Positions 17,706-26,508 of a DNA stretch of 64,000 bases are shown in pieces; position 1 is the first letter of the stretch, and every line of letters begins with the position of its first letter. The position numbers and the translations under genes were made by a program. Under the pieces are notes generated by a model. That model had not been told where the DNA came from, made no database searches, and was given only the letters and a program-made list of their open reading frames with translations. The stretch comes from Desulfallas thermosapovorans DSM 6562 (GTDB lineage Bacteria > Bacillota > Desulfotomaculia > Desulfotomaculales > Desulfallaceae): positions 1 through 64,000 of the forward strand of contig NZ_VNHM01000007.1 of the NCBI RefSeq assembly GCF_008124625.1, read 5' to 3'.

Positions 17706-18580
17706 TACTGGAAAAGTTTTTACAAAAACGGGAGCTTTACCAAAGCAGCCCAGACTATCTATAAGACCCAATCCGCCCTGACTCATCAAATAAAAGCTTT
17801 GGAAAAAGAATTAGATTGCCTTCTTTTCGAAAGAATCGGAAAGCGTAAAATAAGACTTACCGAAGCAGGTGTGAAATTTTTTGCCTTTTCAGAGGAAATA
17901 ATCAAAAAGTATAATCTATTGCTTGATGATTTAAATGAGTTAAAAGGATTAAAAAAAGGACAGTTAAAAGTAGCTGCCCCATTTACCACTTTGTATCACG
18001 TTTTGCCTGTTCCTTTAGAAAAATATTTAAGACTATTTCCACTGGTTGAATTAACAATATTAGACCGGTCTCAGCAAAATGTAATCGAACTTGTTAAAAA
18101 AGGGGAAGTTGATTTTGGCTTTCTCCTGAATTCAATGGTTCCCCCAGAGCTAGATTTTCAACCTTGGAAACAAGTCGAAGTTGTTCTGCTAGTGCCCAAG
18201 AATCATCCCTTAACTGCAAAAAAAATGTGAAAATCGAGGATATCGTAGAATACCCGCTAATATTGCCGCCGCGGGATAGCGGTTTAAACTATCGCAAAGA
18301 ATTGGATAAACTGTTTGTTCGGAAGGGGTTGGTATACAGGGTTATTATGGAGTCGTCCAACGTAGAATTGAGTTCCCTCTATAGTGAAATGGGGCTGGGA
18401 ATTTCATTTGCCTCAATTGTTCAGGAGCTGCCAGTAATGAAAAAGAGAAAGCTTGCTTTTATCCCGTTAAAGCAATATTTTAAGCCAAATTACCTTGGCA
18501 TAGTGACGAGAAAAAATACAATCTTGCCATTCTATAAAAAAGCATTTATCAATATGCTTATCCCAGATATTGCAAAATAG
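17706..18580 (+). pseudogene. LysR-family regulator, frameshifted and without a start
   Basis: The winged-helix region NGSFTKAAQTIYKTQSALTHQIKALEKEL is unmistakably LysR. It is followed by a ligand-binding domain (GQLKVAAPFTTLYHVLP, then LILPPRDSGLNYRKELDKLF). The N-terminal frame has no start and is preceded by a stop. A run of eight A at 18218-18225 shifts the frame: the first part ends at TGA 18228-18230, while the rest (VKIEDIVEYPLILP...) continues one frame over to 18580. It lies opposite to the flagellar genes, has lower GC, and looks like a decayed acquisition. The target genes are unknown. Confidence 0.85.
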
Positions 18581-18717
18581 TACTCAAAGACAATTCAGCC
18601 ATGTTCTACAAACGAAGTATATTGATGTATCTTCAAACCGTCCCTCGGCTTTTGCGGCTTGTGCTTTAGCCCGGCAATCTTCCTCAGGGTTGTACCGGCA
18701 AATAAGCTAATTAAAAA

Positions 18718-18891
18718 TCAGTAATAATTGTCATGCTGCATCAAAAGCCACAGGACACTTTTCGCCTGCCGATTGGCATGAACCAACATGGCCATGGTGA
18801 CCTGTTGGAGAATGCTGTACCTTGCCAGTGCCATTATTTCTCTGGCCATGTCCGCATCCCTGATCCTGGACTCTGCGGCTATCAGGTTTTC
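18718..18891 (-). pseudogene. flagellin C-terminal fragment
   Basis: About 57 residues, ENLIAAESRIRDADMAREIM and on to the end, match the C-terminal D0/D1 part of the intact flagellin at 33105-33971 almost residue for residue. It is joined at its 5' side to an unrelated repeated segment (18892-18960), so it is a recombination remnant with no flagellin N-terminus. It ends HDNYY like the intact copy, and its 3' flank is also shared with that copy. Confidence 0.9.
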
Positions 18892-18960
18892 GGGTTCCGC
18901 CCGCCATTTCTTGAAATTGGGTAACACGCTAAACTGCATTAATTCAATATCCTTGGCACT
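18892..18960 (-). repeat. short coding repeat, shared with 37.2 kb
   Basis: On the minus strand this reads AKDIELMQFSVLPNFKKWRAE; the same segment, as AKALEIMQFSVLPNFKKWQAE, occurs at about 37215-37280, upstream of another flagellin copy. Conservation at the protein level shows it was part of a gene before the duplication. I do not recognise the parent protein. Confidence 0.6.
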
Positions 18961-18974
18961 ATGGCCATTTATTA

Positions 18975-19364
18975 TTAGTTTTTCAGTTCCTTCTTTAGTT
19001 CCAGTACAGTATCCAGCGTTAGCCCGGTTATTTTGCTTACAATTTCAACATTTAGTCCTTCCATTAGTGCTGCCCTGGCTGTTTCAACTTTGCCTTCAAA
19101 TTTACCTTCAGCTATTCCTTTTGCTATTCCTTCGGCTATTCCTTCAGCTCTTCCCTCAGCCTTTCCTTCTATCTTTCCTTGCAACAATGCCTGTTTCCTC
19201 ATTTCATCCAGCGTACGTTCAATGTTGGTGATCATTTTTTCCACCTCCAGCAGTTCGGTTTCATCCAGCACGCGGTCTATTTCATTTTGCAGCGGTTCCG
19301 GCAGTTTGCGTTTGATTACGTTCCGCAGCCATACTATTATCTGGCGAAATTGTTACGGGTCCAT
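18975..19364 (-). pseudogene. Rpn-family subtype A nuclease, C-terminal fragment
   Basis: It matches the last 130 residues of the intact copy at 26509-27531 (VLDETELLEVEKMITNIERT and then LNVEIVSKITGLTLDTVLELKKEL). The first visible codons read MDP-stop-QFRQ, where the intact gene has MDPEQFRQ, so it is also interrupted by a nonsense codon. The PD-(D/E)XK half is missing. The Ala/Glu/Gly/Lys/Ile repeat tract (GKAEGRAEGIAEG and more) is longer here than in the intact copy. It directly abuts a subtype B fragment, in the same order as the intact pair. Confidence 0.85.
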
Positions 19365-19367
19365 TTC

Positions 19368-20033
19368 TTAGTTTCTTGTTCCCAGTACAACCGCTTGCGC
19401 TTCTTCAATCGTTCCGGTGGTATAGATGTTGTTTATTATCCGGTTTAGCTCGTCCAGGCTGGAAATGCCTCTCACCTGCCGCTGTAGTTCCTGTGCTGCC
19501 AGGCCAAACCTGACTTCAAGGTATTTGCAAATGGCTTCTGCTTTACCCTCTGCTTTACCCTCTGCTTTACCCTCTGCTTTGGCACCTGCTCTTTCTTCTT
19601 TAACCCATTCCTGGAAGATAGGTGATTCCATGACGGTTTCCCTCCTTATCATTGAAAGTACCAGTTTCTCCGGGAACCTGCCGCCTGCCATTATGGCCAT
19701 TACCGCCAGCAGGTCCAGTTGCAGTGATTCGTCTTCCACTTCCTGCACTACATTCACGCATTCCTTTAGTACCTGCTCCGGTGTCTCCTGTTCGTTTTCA
19801 CCTTTCATCAAGGGCAGCAGGGGGTACAGTCCTACCAGTTTTGCCGTTATCACCGGCTGCCTGCGCTGTTCCCACACTCTAATTACTTCGTAGGCGTATT
19901 CAAGTGTTCCTTTGTCCCATGTATCCCGCAGCCGGTGCAGGCCGTTGTCATTTTCACGGTAGAAGAATATTACCACTTGCCGTATGGATGGTATGCCCTT
20001 TCCTTCCGTCAAGGTGGCTAAGATATCCGGTAT
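19368..20033 (-). pseudogene. Rpn-family subtype B nuclease, 5'-truncated
   Basis: Residues from ATLTEGKGIPSIRQVVIFFY to the end match the intact copy at 27730-28665 at high identity. The first 86 residues, which hold the predicted active site, are missing; the 5' break is next to an IS110-type transposase remnant on the other strand. The C-terminal repeat has four 12-bp units (KAEG type), more than its intact relative. An open frame of 226 codons survives, with a non-homologous start MFKGAIPD. Confidence 0.85.
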
Positions 20034-20040
20034 TGCTCCT

Positions 20041-20340
20041 TTGAACAAGAGTTCCGGTAAAAGCTTGCGACAAACCAGTAACCGGTACGGTAACCGCAGA
20101 TTAAACTATGCGTTTTATATACTGGCTTTAAACCACATTCAGGTGGATAAGAACAAAAACCCCAGGAACCCGGTAATGTACCAGTATTACCTGAAGAAGC
20201 AGCAGAAGGGCCGGAGCAGGAAGCAGGCTATGGTTTACGTGATGCGCAGGCTGGTTAATATTGCCTATAGCATGATGAAGCATAAAACCGAATACAGGCC
20301 GCCTGTTCAATTACAAAAAGCCAAGGGAGAGGCCAGTTAG
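20041..20340 (+). mobile_element. IS110-family transposase, C-terminal remnant
   Basis: About 98 residues beginning NKSSGKSLRQTSNRYGNRRLNYAFY match the C-terminal helix-hairpin-helix region of IS110/IS116-type transposases (GNRRLN motif, then RKQAMVYVMRRLVNIAYSMM). The catalytic DEDD domain is missing. It lies where the 5' end of the subtype B nuclease copy was lost, so the element probably mediated that deletion. Confidence 0.75.
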
Positions 20341-20379
20341 GGCTTCTCCCAGAGCAAGAGTTATATGCCTTTCAAAACC

Positions 20380-20629
20380 ATGCCTAAAACGCGGAAGAAT
20401 GCCCTTATTTGCGGTTTGATTAGTTGGCTAAGGGGAAATATACTGAATATAGCTAACAACGATTGTAAAGCCTTTAAAAGCGCCGTACGCAGTTTTCTGT
20501 GGTTGCCAACAGGCGGTGCTGATGTTCTTGCTAGCAGTAAGAGCAGGCCATACGAAAGTGTCAATGTTATTGCTCAAGTGAGGCAGTTTGTCCTCGTGTT
20601 ACCCCGTTTATCTTGATTATACTACATTC
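20380..20629. repeat. spacer repeat copy 1 (yjfB 3' end plus spacer)
   Basis: About 250 bp nearly identical to 30660-30883 and 34990-35250. It contains TTTGCGGTTTGATTAG, AACGATTGTAAAGCCTTTAA and a decayed yjfB 3' end (ATTGCTCAAGTGAGGCAGTT). In the intact arrangement at 35 kb it lies between yjfB and the subtype C nuclease gene. Its presence here marks a deleted unit of a tandem array. Confidence 0.75.
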
Positions 20630-21312
20630 TTAACGGGTTATAGCATTATCTATGATAGCCTCGGCATCATCCAGCGATGCGGCGGTATAAATCCGGTTGA
20701 TAATCCTGTCTAAGGCTTCCAATTTGCTGATGAACCTTACCTTTCTTTGCAGCCCTCGTGAAGCTTCACCAAATCTTACATCAAGAAACATGCAGATGGC
20801 ATCGGCCCTGCCCTTAACCTCACCTTTGGCTATACCCCTGGCCTCACCTTCGGCCATGCCTTCAGCTCTGCCCTCGGCCCTTGCGCCGGCCAGCATGGAG
20901 ATTTCGTCCCTGACAGCCTTTTCCCTGAGCTCGTATAACCTGCGCTCTTTCTTGTCCTTTAAGAAGATCTGCTCTATGGTCAAAGCTTTGCGAATTCCCG
21001 GGTTGCCCATGGCGATTGCCTCCATTTCTTCACCCTGGATATTGTTAAAGTAAAGCAGCCATTCCTCCAGGTCGTTTTGCGGCTTGCGCTTTTGACCGGT
21101 AATCTTCTTTAGTTCCAGGAAATGAATTTCCAGATCGTCGTTTAATAACTCGCCTGTTTGGTCTTCCCTGATGTGAAATGTGTAGATGTTAATTCTTGCC
21201 CCGGCGGTGGTTTAAGCACTGCGTTTAGAAAGCTCATGAGTGCATCCTTGCCCTCTTCAGAGCCGAATATCCTTTTGAACAGGTAATCGTTGGTGCGGTT
21301 GATGCGTTTCAT
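20630..21312 (-). pseudogene. Rpn-family subtype C nuclease with internal deletion
   Basis: It has the same start (MKRINRTNDYLFKRIFGSEEG) and end (SLDDAEAIIDNA) as the intact copy at 34044-34958. About 280 bp are missing between QELTS (residue 43) and YTFHIRED, and the junction shifts the frame. The lost segment includes the predicted active-site residues D64, E78 and Q80. Reading frame from 21025 to 20630 remains open. Repeat tract here is GRAEGMAEGEARGIAKGEVKGRAD. Confidence 0.88.
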
Positions 21313-21710
21313 CTCCACCAAAACAGCGCCCCTTTCGGCAGCAGGTTTCCTTGCCCTTATTATACCAGATTCAAAAGAATGGCTAAATATAGAATAACTA
21401 TGAGCGCGCTAGAATGCCCTTATTTGCGGTTTGATTAGTTAGCTAAGGGGGGAGTACCTAAAGACGATTGCAAGGCCTTTAGAAATGATGTACGCATTTT
21501 CAGTAGTTATCAAATTGGATACAAAAAGCAATTTAGTATGAGAATGTTTTAATCCGGGCATTCTTGTTCTGAGCCCTATCCTTTAGTTCGTTAATGTGTT
21601 ACCCAAATGAGGGACTGTCCCCTTTAGAAAGTTTTTGGGGAATGGCGCAAGCTAGGCCCGAAAACTTCCTCGAGCATAAAAAGCATAAACTAAATTCAAA
21701 TAATCACTTA
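21313..21710. other. gene-free gap of duplicated sequence
   Basis: 21313-21510 repeats the upstream flank of the subtype C nuclease (also at 30.56-30.7 and 34.96-35.1 kb). 21520-21690 repeats with small changes at 37615-37775; that repeat includes TGTTACCCAAATGAGGGACT and GGCGCAAGCTAGGCCCGAAAAC. A short plus-strand frame in it (YPNEGLSPLESFWGMAQARP) may be the remnant of a transposase or other gene, but I do not recognise it. Confidence 0.55.
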
Positions 21711-23147
21711 TTAACCTTGTCCAAGTTTCTCTTCTATTTCACCAATAATTTGTTCTACCTCATGTTCCTGCATAATTCTATTAACCCAAACTCGTGACAT
21801 TGCTCTCCATAACTCATTTCCACCGACTATCACCTTATCCGCGACATGCTTTATCCAGTCATGATGACTGGATAAAGTAATTGCATGTTCAGCATTATTT
21901 ACTAATTGAGAATGTGAACGATTAATTATTGCTGCAATGTCAGGCCATCCAATCTCTTTTAATGAGTTAAATATCACCCTCTCGGGAGCATCATCTCCGG
22001 GCAATAATAAACACCCTGGCGCTGGGTCCTGGTCACCATCTAAAATTACTATTGTTCGTTTTTTAAATCTACCCTGAGAAACCATTGTTCCCAACGATTT
22101 GCCAACAGAAGCGGAACCATAAGGAACTATGGATATTCTTGGCAGTAAATCTACGTTGAATTTAGCTATTATTTCTTCCAATAAAATCTTAGAAATGTCA
22201 TCCTCAACATATATGTCTAATTCCGGGTAATTACCTTCGTCAATTTTTGATAAAGCAAAATCAACACTTATACCATCGACTACTTTTTTACCATTTGTAT
22301 CATTAAAAATATAAACTCTGGAGGCAAAAGGCAGCTCTTCAAGTATGTATGGGGAATGAGTTGTAATTATCAATTGTATCTTCTTATTTCTAGAAATATT
22401 AGCTAAATCCCTAATTAATCTTCTTTGTGCCCTTGGGTGCAACGATGTTTCTATTTCGTCTATAAGAACTAAGCTATAAGGAGCTATGTCCAATGAAATT
22501 AAGTTTGCAATAGTAGATTCTCCCGCGCCTTGATGAAACCCTGAATAATTATAACCACTCACAGATACAACCGGCACTTGACGGGTAGAGTCTAAATTAG
22601 TAGTAGATAACTTCGCCGTTTCATAGGTTTTCCCAATTATTGTTGAAAAACGGCCTTTTTGTTCATCGGTAAAGAGCTCAGATTCTGATTCCTGTACATT
22701 TCTTTTAGCGAGCCTTAAATAACCTGGTTTTGCATATATTGGTTGAATCCTCTTTAAATCTAAAAATTCCACCTTTCTTTCTCGTCTGTTTTCATTTCCT
22801 CTCCATCTCGTTGTAGGTTTTCTGATTGAAACAATTTTTGAACTGTTACCCTCCCTAACGGAAGATTTAATTTCAATACCTGTGAGTTCTTCCCAAGCCG
22901 TATCGGGGAAGAAATGCGAAGCAAATAAAGTTTTAACTGGGTCTTTATATATAGATGCAGCTGCTTGTATAATGGTACTCTTTCCAACACCGTTTTCCCC
23001 AACAAGAGCAACTATTGGAAATTTAAACTTAACTCTCTCACCAGCCCATCCTCTTATCCCTTTAATCTCGATCCATTCTAAATGTTTTGGAAAATCACCT
23101 CTTTCCCAAGAGTTTTCTAGTTTTCTCATCTCTCTGCTCAATTCCAT
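21711..23147 (-). CDS. OLD-family-like ATP-dependent nuclease (ABC-type ATPase plus TOPRIM)
   Basis: A 478-aa protein. An N-terminal ABC/SMC-type ATPase has Walker A VGENGVGKST (about residues 38-47), an ABC signature-like GAGESTIANL, Walker B LVLIDEIETSLHPRAQRRL and a switch His in TTHSPY. A C-terminal TOPRIM-like part has IYVEDDISKILLEEI and the acidic DGDQD motif. This order is that of OLD nucleases, which act against phage in several systems. There is no GajB-type helicase or other partner next to it. ATG 23147 follows a GGGGGG site. Its lower GC than the flagellar genes suggests acquisition. Function in defence is inference. Confidence 0.82.
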   Translation of the reverse strand: MELSREMRKLENSWERGDFPKHLEWIEIKGIRGWAGERVKFKFPIVALVGENGVGKSTIIQAAASIYKDPVKTLFASHFFPDTAWEELTGIEIKSSVREGNSSKIVSIRKPTTRWRGNENRRERKVEFLDLKRIQPIYAKPGYLRLAKRNVQESESELFTDEQKGRFSTIIGKTYETAKLSTTNLDSTRQVPVVSVSGYNYSGFHQGAGESTIANLISLDIAPYSLVLIDEIETSLHPRAQRRLIRDLANISRNKKIQLIITTHSPYILEELPFASRVYIFNDTNGKKVVDGISVDFALSKIDEGNYPELDIYVEDDISKILLEEIIAKFNVDLLPRISIVPYGSASVGKSLGTMVSQGRFKKRTIVILDGDQDPAPGCLLLPGDDAPERVIFNSLKEIGWPDIAAIINRSHSQLVNNAEHAITLSSHHDWIKHVADKVIVGGNELWRAMSRVWVNRIMQEHEVEQIIGEIEEKLGQG

Positions 23148-23262
23148 ATTTTTCCCCCCAAAAATATAACCATTAAATTGGTACAATTAAATTTAATTAG
23201 TCAACATATTTCCTTTTTGTACACGCAGTTAAAGTGATAGTGCGTTCTGTTAATTAATCAAC

Positions 23263-23646
23263 TTAAAAAGAATCAATTTCAAAAGGTTCGACCCCGACTA
23301 CGTTTATCCACCCGGTGCCATTGGCCGAAGTGCGGATTTCCACCGTAATCCTGCACTCCATGCCGATCAGGTCTGTTAGGTCAACCTCCTCACCTTCGTC
23401 AATGGGTCCCATAAGCGCGTCAGTGACTTGCCCCAGTTGAGTATGGGAGGCAAGGTAGAAAAAGTACCTCTGAACAATGGTCCGTCCATCATCCAAGATA
23501 AAAGTTATATAAACAACATCCCGCACTCCCCGGTTTGTCACCTCGCCCTCATTCAGTTTAACGGAGTGAATTTTAGCACGGTACACACCTGGCGCAAGCC
23601 CTCTGGTAAATCGCGGCATTTTTCTGGCTTTGATGGCTTTTATCAT
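23263..23646 (-). CDS. small acidic protein, DUF669-like pattern
   Basis: A 127-aa protein with GLAPGVYRAKIHSVKLNEGE, VYITFILDDGRTIVQRYFF and EEVDLTDLIGMECRITVEI. This P-G-x-Y-x-A-x-I ... dG ... LiG arrangement recalls DUF669-type proteins encoded by phages and integrative elements near recombination genes. No catalytic residues are visible. Its position near the RadC-like gene and the broken integrase fits a mobile-element origin. The family call is tentative; a plain hypothetical protein is the alternative. Confidence 0.55.
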   Translation of the reverse strand: MIKAIKARKMPRFTRGLAPGVYRAKIHSVKLNEGEVTNRGVRDVVYITFILDDGRTIVQRYFFYLASHTQLGQVTDALMGPIDEGEEVDLTDLIGMECRITVEIRTSANGTGWINVVGVEPFEIDSF

Positions 23647-24236
23647 GTCGCCTTCCCCCTTCGTTAAAATTTTTAAATGGGTTTTTAAAGATTTCCCAAT
23701 TCCGCCAGTGGCAAAATTTTACCGCCTAAACCCAAAACTGTCGAACCGCTTCCTGGCCCATTTTAGGCTGGCCACTTTTTTTGGTATTTTCTTCAAGGGG
23801 TTTGGGGAAGGACGTAGTCGCTAAAATTTATTTCAGAATTCTCTGTTTAATCAGACAGTTTTTTTATTTCTTGGTTTCAGACTTTTACGGCCTTTTTCGT
23901 TAAATTAGTGCTGTTTTCTTGGTTGTGCCCCCAAAAATGCCCCTGACTGGGTTGTATGTATTCGTAAATCCATCGAATTTGTTATAAAAAATTTTTATTG
24001 CGCTGCACGTTTGGCAAAATTTCTTTTTCCCGAATTGTTCCTTTCCTGGCTGGCCCTTTTAATTATCAGTCAATTAACTTCATTTCCCCTTTCCTGTAAC
24101 GACGGCAACCTTGGGGGCACTATTTTCCCTTCCAGGGCTTTTTGGGCGCGGTTTTTTTTGCGCCTTGATTGCCCTGAAACTTAGCAGGAAGGCTGCAAAA
24201 AAAAGGGGATCTCACCCCAATTTATTTCAGCTTTAT
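23647..24236. other. gap without recognisable gene
   Basis: About 590 bp, T-rich on the plus strand, with many short stops in all frames. I see no tRNA, no clear repeat shared with the rest of the window and no transposase similarity. It may be decayed mobile-element sequence. Confidence 0.4.
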
Positions 24237-24374
24237 TTATTTGTATTCACCGGGCAGGCGGTCCCACAGCTCTGAGAAGTCCACCCCTGATGCACTGGCA
24301 ACCCGGTCCACCGCCTCAACTGTACTCGTTTCTTCGGCAATGAGCAAAATGATTTTGGTTATTAGTAGCAGCCA
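24237..24374 (-). CDS. small hypothetical ORF
   Basis: A short minus-strand frame reads LLLITKIILLIAEETSTVEAVDRVASASGVDFSELWDRLPGEYK before TAA at 24239. It looks protein-like (hydrophobic start, then an amphipathic helical part), but there is no good ATG or ribosome site; a TTG inside ILLIAEE is the best candidate. It could be the 3' end of a truncated gene. Confidence 0.3.
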   Translation of the reverse strand, partial: WLLLITKIILLIAEETSTVEAVDRVASASGVDFSELWDRLPGEYK

Positions 24375-24422
24375 GTTTATGTGTTTTCACCGTCCTTTTG
24401 CGTTTTTTTGTTACTGCCGGTA

Positions 24423-24893
24423 TTATTGGTCCTGCCCCATCAGGCCGCGTTCTTTAAGGGAAACATATTTACCATTACTTCCTATTACCAGGTGGTCCAG
24501 TACCTGGATACCCAGGATTTCACCTGCCTTAACCAGGCGTTCTGTTATTTCTATGTCCTGGCGGCTGGGCTCTGGATCGCCGCTTGGGTGGTTGTGGTAC
24601 AGGATTACGGCTGCGGCGTTGGCGATTATGGCAGCTTTGAAAAGTTCCCTTGGATGTACTACCGTTTGGGACAGGGTGCCGATGCTTACTGCGTGCAGGG
24701 CCGTGGGCTGGTGCCTGGTATCAAGGCACGCAATCCAGAATTGTTCACGGTCTGCGTCTTCAATGAAGTTTCTGACTAAATCCGCTGCATCACCGGGTGA
24801 CTTGACACTGCGGGTCTGGTACAGCATGCTGCTTTCTCTAACAAGCTTCAGTGTGACGATATCAACCCGTTTGGCAGGTGTTTTGTTTTTCAT
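24423..24893 (-). CDS. RadC-like JAMM/MPN domain protein
   Basis: A 156-aa protein with the RadC C-terminal MPN domain. The metal motif HNHPSGDPEPSRQD at about residues 100-113 gives HxH...D, and the upstream Glu and the VIGxxxYxSLxERG-like end (VIGSNGKYVSLKERGLM) are present. The N-terminal helix-hairpin-helix part of full RadC is missing. Such short RadC-like proteins are common on phages and integrative elements and should be named RadC-domain proteins rather than housekeeping RadC. ATG 24893 has an AGGAGAAAG site. Confidence 0.85.
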   Translation of the reverse strand: MKNKTPAKRVDIVTLKLVRESSMLYQTRSVKSPGDAADLVRNFIEDADREQFWIACLDTRHQPTALHAVSIGTLSQTVVHPRELFKAAIIANAAAVILYHNHPSGDPEPSRQDIEITERLVKAGEILGIQVLDHLVIGSNGKYVSLKERGLMGQDQ

Positions 24894-24922
24894 TTACTCT
24901 TTCTCCTTTCATGAAAAACAGT

Positions 24923-24963
24923 AAAAAGCCCCAGACACCAATTTTCGTGGGTCCAGGGCTTTT
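24923..24963 (-). terminator. terminator after the 25-kb hypothetical gene
   Basis: AAAAGCCC and GGGCTTTT flank a partly paired hairpin (CCAGACACC and GGGTCCAGG); with A/T runs on both sides it can end transcription in either direction. It begins within the stop of the gene at 24962-25357 and precedes the RadC-like gene. Confidence 0.8.
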
Positions 24964-25357
24964 AGTATGATTCAAGGTCCAGTGCCGCTGCTGCTTTTTC
25001 GTCCAGCACGTTTGCCGGGCAGAATACAGACAGCGCGTATTCGTTGTTTATTACTACAACCATGACGTGGGTTTTCTCTCCACCGATTTCCAGTGTATCA
25101 GCCCATTCCGGTGGGGCTCCAAGTAGACCGCCATCTTTTGGATTCAGGCCAATCTCTGCCAGATCACGGACATTGTCACCGGCCTCCAGGACAACTATCG
25201 GGCCAACGTCCTTTAGACTGAAGTTGCCCAAATCATCTCCACCCAGGTTTTGAAAGACTTCTTTTAGCTGCTTTTCAACTTCGTCTATTAGTTCCGGGTT
25301 TAAGGCACCGGCTTTTCGTAGCAATGATATATCAGCCATGGTTTTGATTACGCGCAT
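24962..25357 (-). CDS. hypothetical acidic protein
   Basis: A 131-aa protein with no family I recognise. It is helical at residues 1-40 (ALNPELIDEVEKQLKEVFQNL) and then strand-rich, with a VVLEAGDNVRDLAEIGL segment and HVMVVVINNEYALSVFCP. It has no signal peptide or membrane segment. ATG 25357 follows AAAGGAATG. Position between a RadC-like gene and an integrase suggests it belongs to the same mobile element. Confidence 0.6.
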   Translation of the reverse strand: MRVIKTMADISLLRKAGALNPELIDEVEKQLKEVFQNLGGDDLGNFSLKDVGPIVVLEAGDNVRDLAEIGLNPKDGGLLGAPPEWADTLEIGGEKTHVMVVVINNEYALSVFCPANVLDEKAAAALDLESY

Positions 25358-25465
25358 CAAATCATTCCTTTCCTGAACGTTTTAGTAAGGTTAATCCTAC
25401 AGGATCATAAAAAGAATATATGTTTGTGATTTGTTTTGTTGCGTTTTTTCACTTTTGGTGCCATG

Positions 25466-26385
25466 CTAGAGTAATGCTATGGCAGCTGCTTTATCCCGCC
25501 GGCTGGTGGAGACGTAGAATTTGGCCGTGGTTTCAACTACGGCATGACCGGCTAATTTGGCTACGGTGGAAAGGGGAACGCCCTTTTGAACCAGTTTTGT
25601 GCAGAAGGTGTGGCGGAATTTGTGGGGGTGCAGGTGGATGCCCAGCTGTTTGGAGATTTGTTTAAGCAGGGTGTTTATGGCGTCCCGGTGTAGTTTTTCG
25701 GAGCGCTGGCTGACCAGGAGGTATTCGCTTTTGGCGAATTTGCTCGTAGCTCTTTCGCCCCGGAGGTAGGCTTTGATTTTTTCGGCCAGTTCTTGTTTTA
25801 ATGGTATTTCCCGCAGTTTGTTGCCTTTACCGCGTACCAGCAGGGTGTTTAGCACAAAGTCGATGTCTTTGATGCGGATGTTTACCAGTTCGCTGACCCT
25901 GACCCCGGTGTACAGCAGCAGGTGGATGATCAGCTGGTTCCTTTGCGACATTTGGGCGGGATTGTTGGCCAGGGCCAGCAGGTTGTTTAGGTCCTGCTCG
26001 TTTAGTACGGAAACTTCTTTTTCCGAGCCTGCGGCAATCTTAATGCGGTCTTTTTTGGGTTCCACTATTTTGTGATTATCAGGTATGATGCCCCGGTCCT
26101 GCAGGTACTGGGCAAAGCAGCTGAGGGAGTTGACGGCTTTGTTTACTGTGGCGGGTTTGAAGCCCTGGAAGACCAGGTCTGAGAAGAAGGATGTGGCATC
26201 AGCACGGCTAGTTTCGCTCAGTGGTTTTTGGTTCAGGTGGTGAAGGAATTTCTCTATGTCACTCAGGTATGGTCACTCAGGTATGACTGGATTGTCCTGG
26301 TGGCTTTACCGTCGTCGATGAGTGATTGTTCGTAGGCTTTCAGGATTTCCTGTTGTTCTTCTGTTAGGGGACCGCTTGTGGGCAA
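25466..26385 (-). pseudogene. tyrosine recombinase (XerC/D type), frameshifted by a 14-bp duplication
   Basis: The catalytic domain (25466-26065) is complete: Arg in TGVRVSEL, Lys in RGKGNKLREIP, HPHKFRHTF (HxxR), LAGHA (His) and Tyr in KFYVSTS. The SAM-like N-terminal domain is also present (EEQQEILKAYEQSLIDDGKATRTIQSYLSD, then IEKFLHHLNQK), but the two parts lie in different frames. The cause is a 14-bp exact tandem duplication at 26258-26285. A TTG start at 26385 with an AAGGAG site fits a product of about 300 aa if one unit is removed. No attachment sites identified. Confidence 0.88.
26258..26285. repeat. 14-bp perfect tandem duplication inside the integrase gene
   Basis: GTCACTCAGGTATG occurs twice in direct succession (26258-26271 and 26272-26285). 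Removing one copy restores a continuous integrase frame; the extra copy adds 14 bp (shift of two) and creates stops. It is either a recent slippage mutation or a reversible switch. Confidence 0.9.
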
Positions 26386-26408
26386 TTGGCATCAGCTCCT
26401 TTGATGCA

Positions 26409-26447
26409 AAAAAGGGCCAGTCACCAATTGTTTCGGTGACCGGCCCA
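26409..26447 (-). terminator. terminator of rpnA, twin of the one at 27.7 kb
   Basis: GGGCCAGTCACC and GGTGACCGGCCC form a stem with one mismatch around a 9-nt loop; on the minus strand it is followed by CCCTTTTTT. It lies about 60 bp beyond the subtype A nuclease stop and is a near-identical copy of 27667-27708. Confidence 0.85.
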
Positions 26448-26508
26448 TTGAGAAGGTTTTACTAATTTTCTCAGTACCCGTTTTATTGTAGGTAAGGGTC
26501 ATTTATTA

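Noticed and set aside
19033-19371. Plus-strand frames rich in Ser, Ala and Pro opposite the Rpn repeat tracts (also at 20697, 26567, 27779, 29718 and 34108)
   Set aside because: They are antisense shadows of the Ala-Glu-Gly-Lys repeat coding regions, recurring only because the paralogs recur.
24923-24963. Riboswitch before the RadC-like gene
   Set aside because: The structure is a simple hairpin with A and T runs on both sides; a bidirectional terminator explains it.
26258-26285. CRISPR-like direct repeats
   Set aside because: Only two units with no spacer between them; a tandem duplication, not an array. No CRISPR array or cas gene seen in the window.
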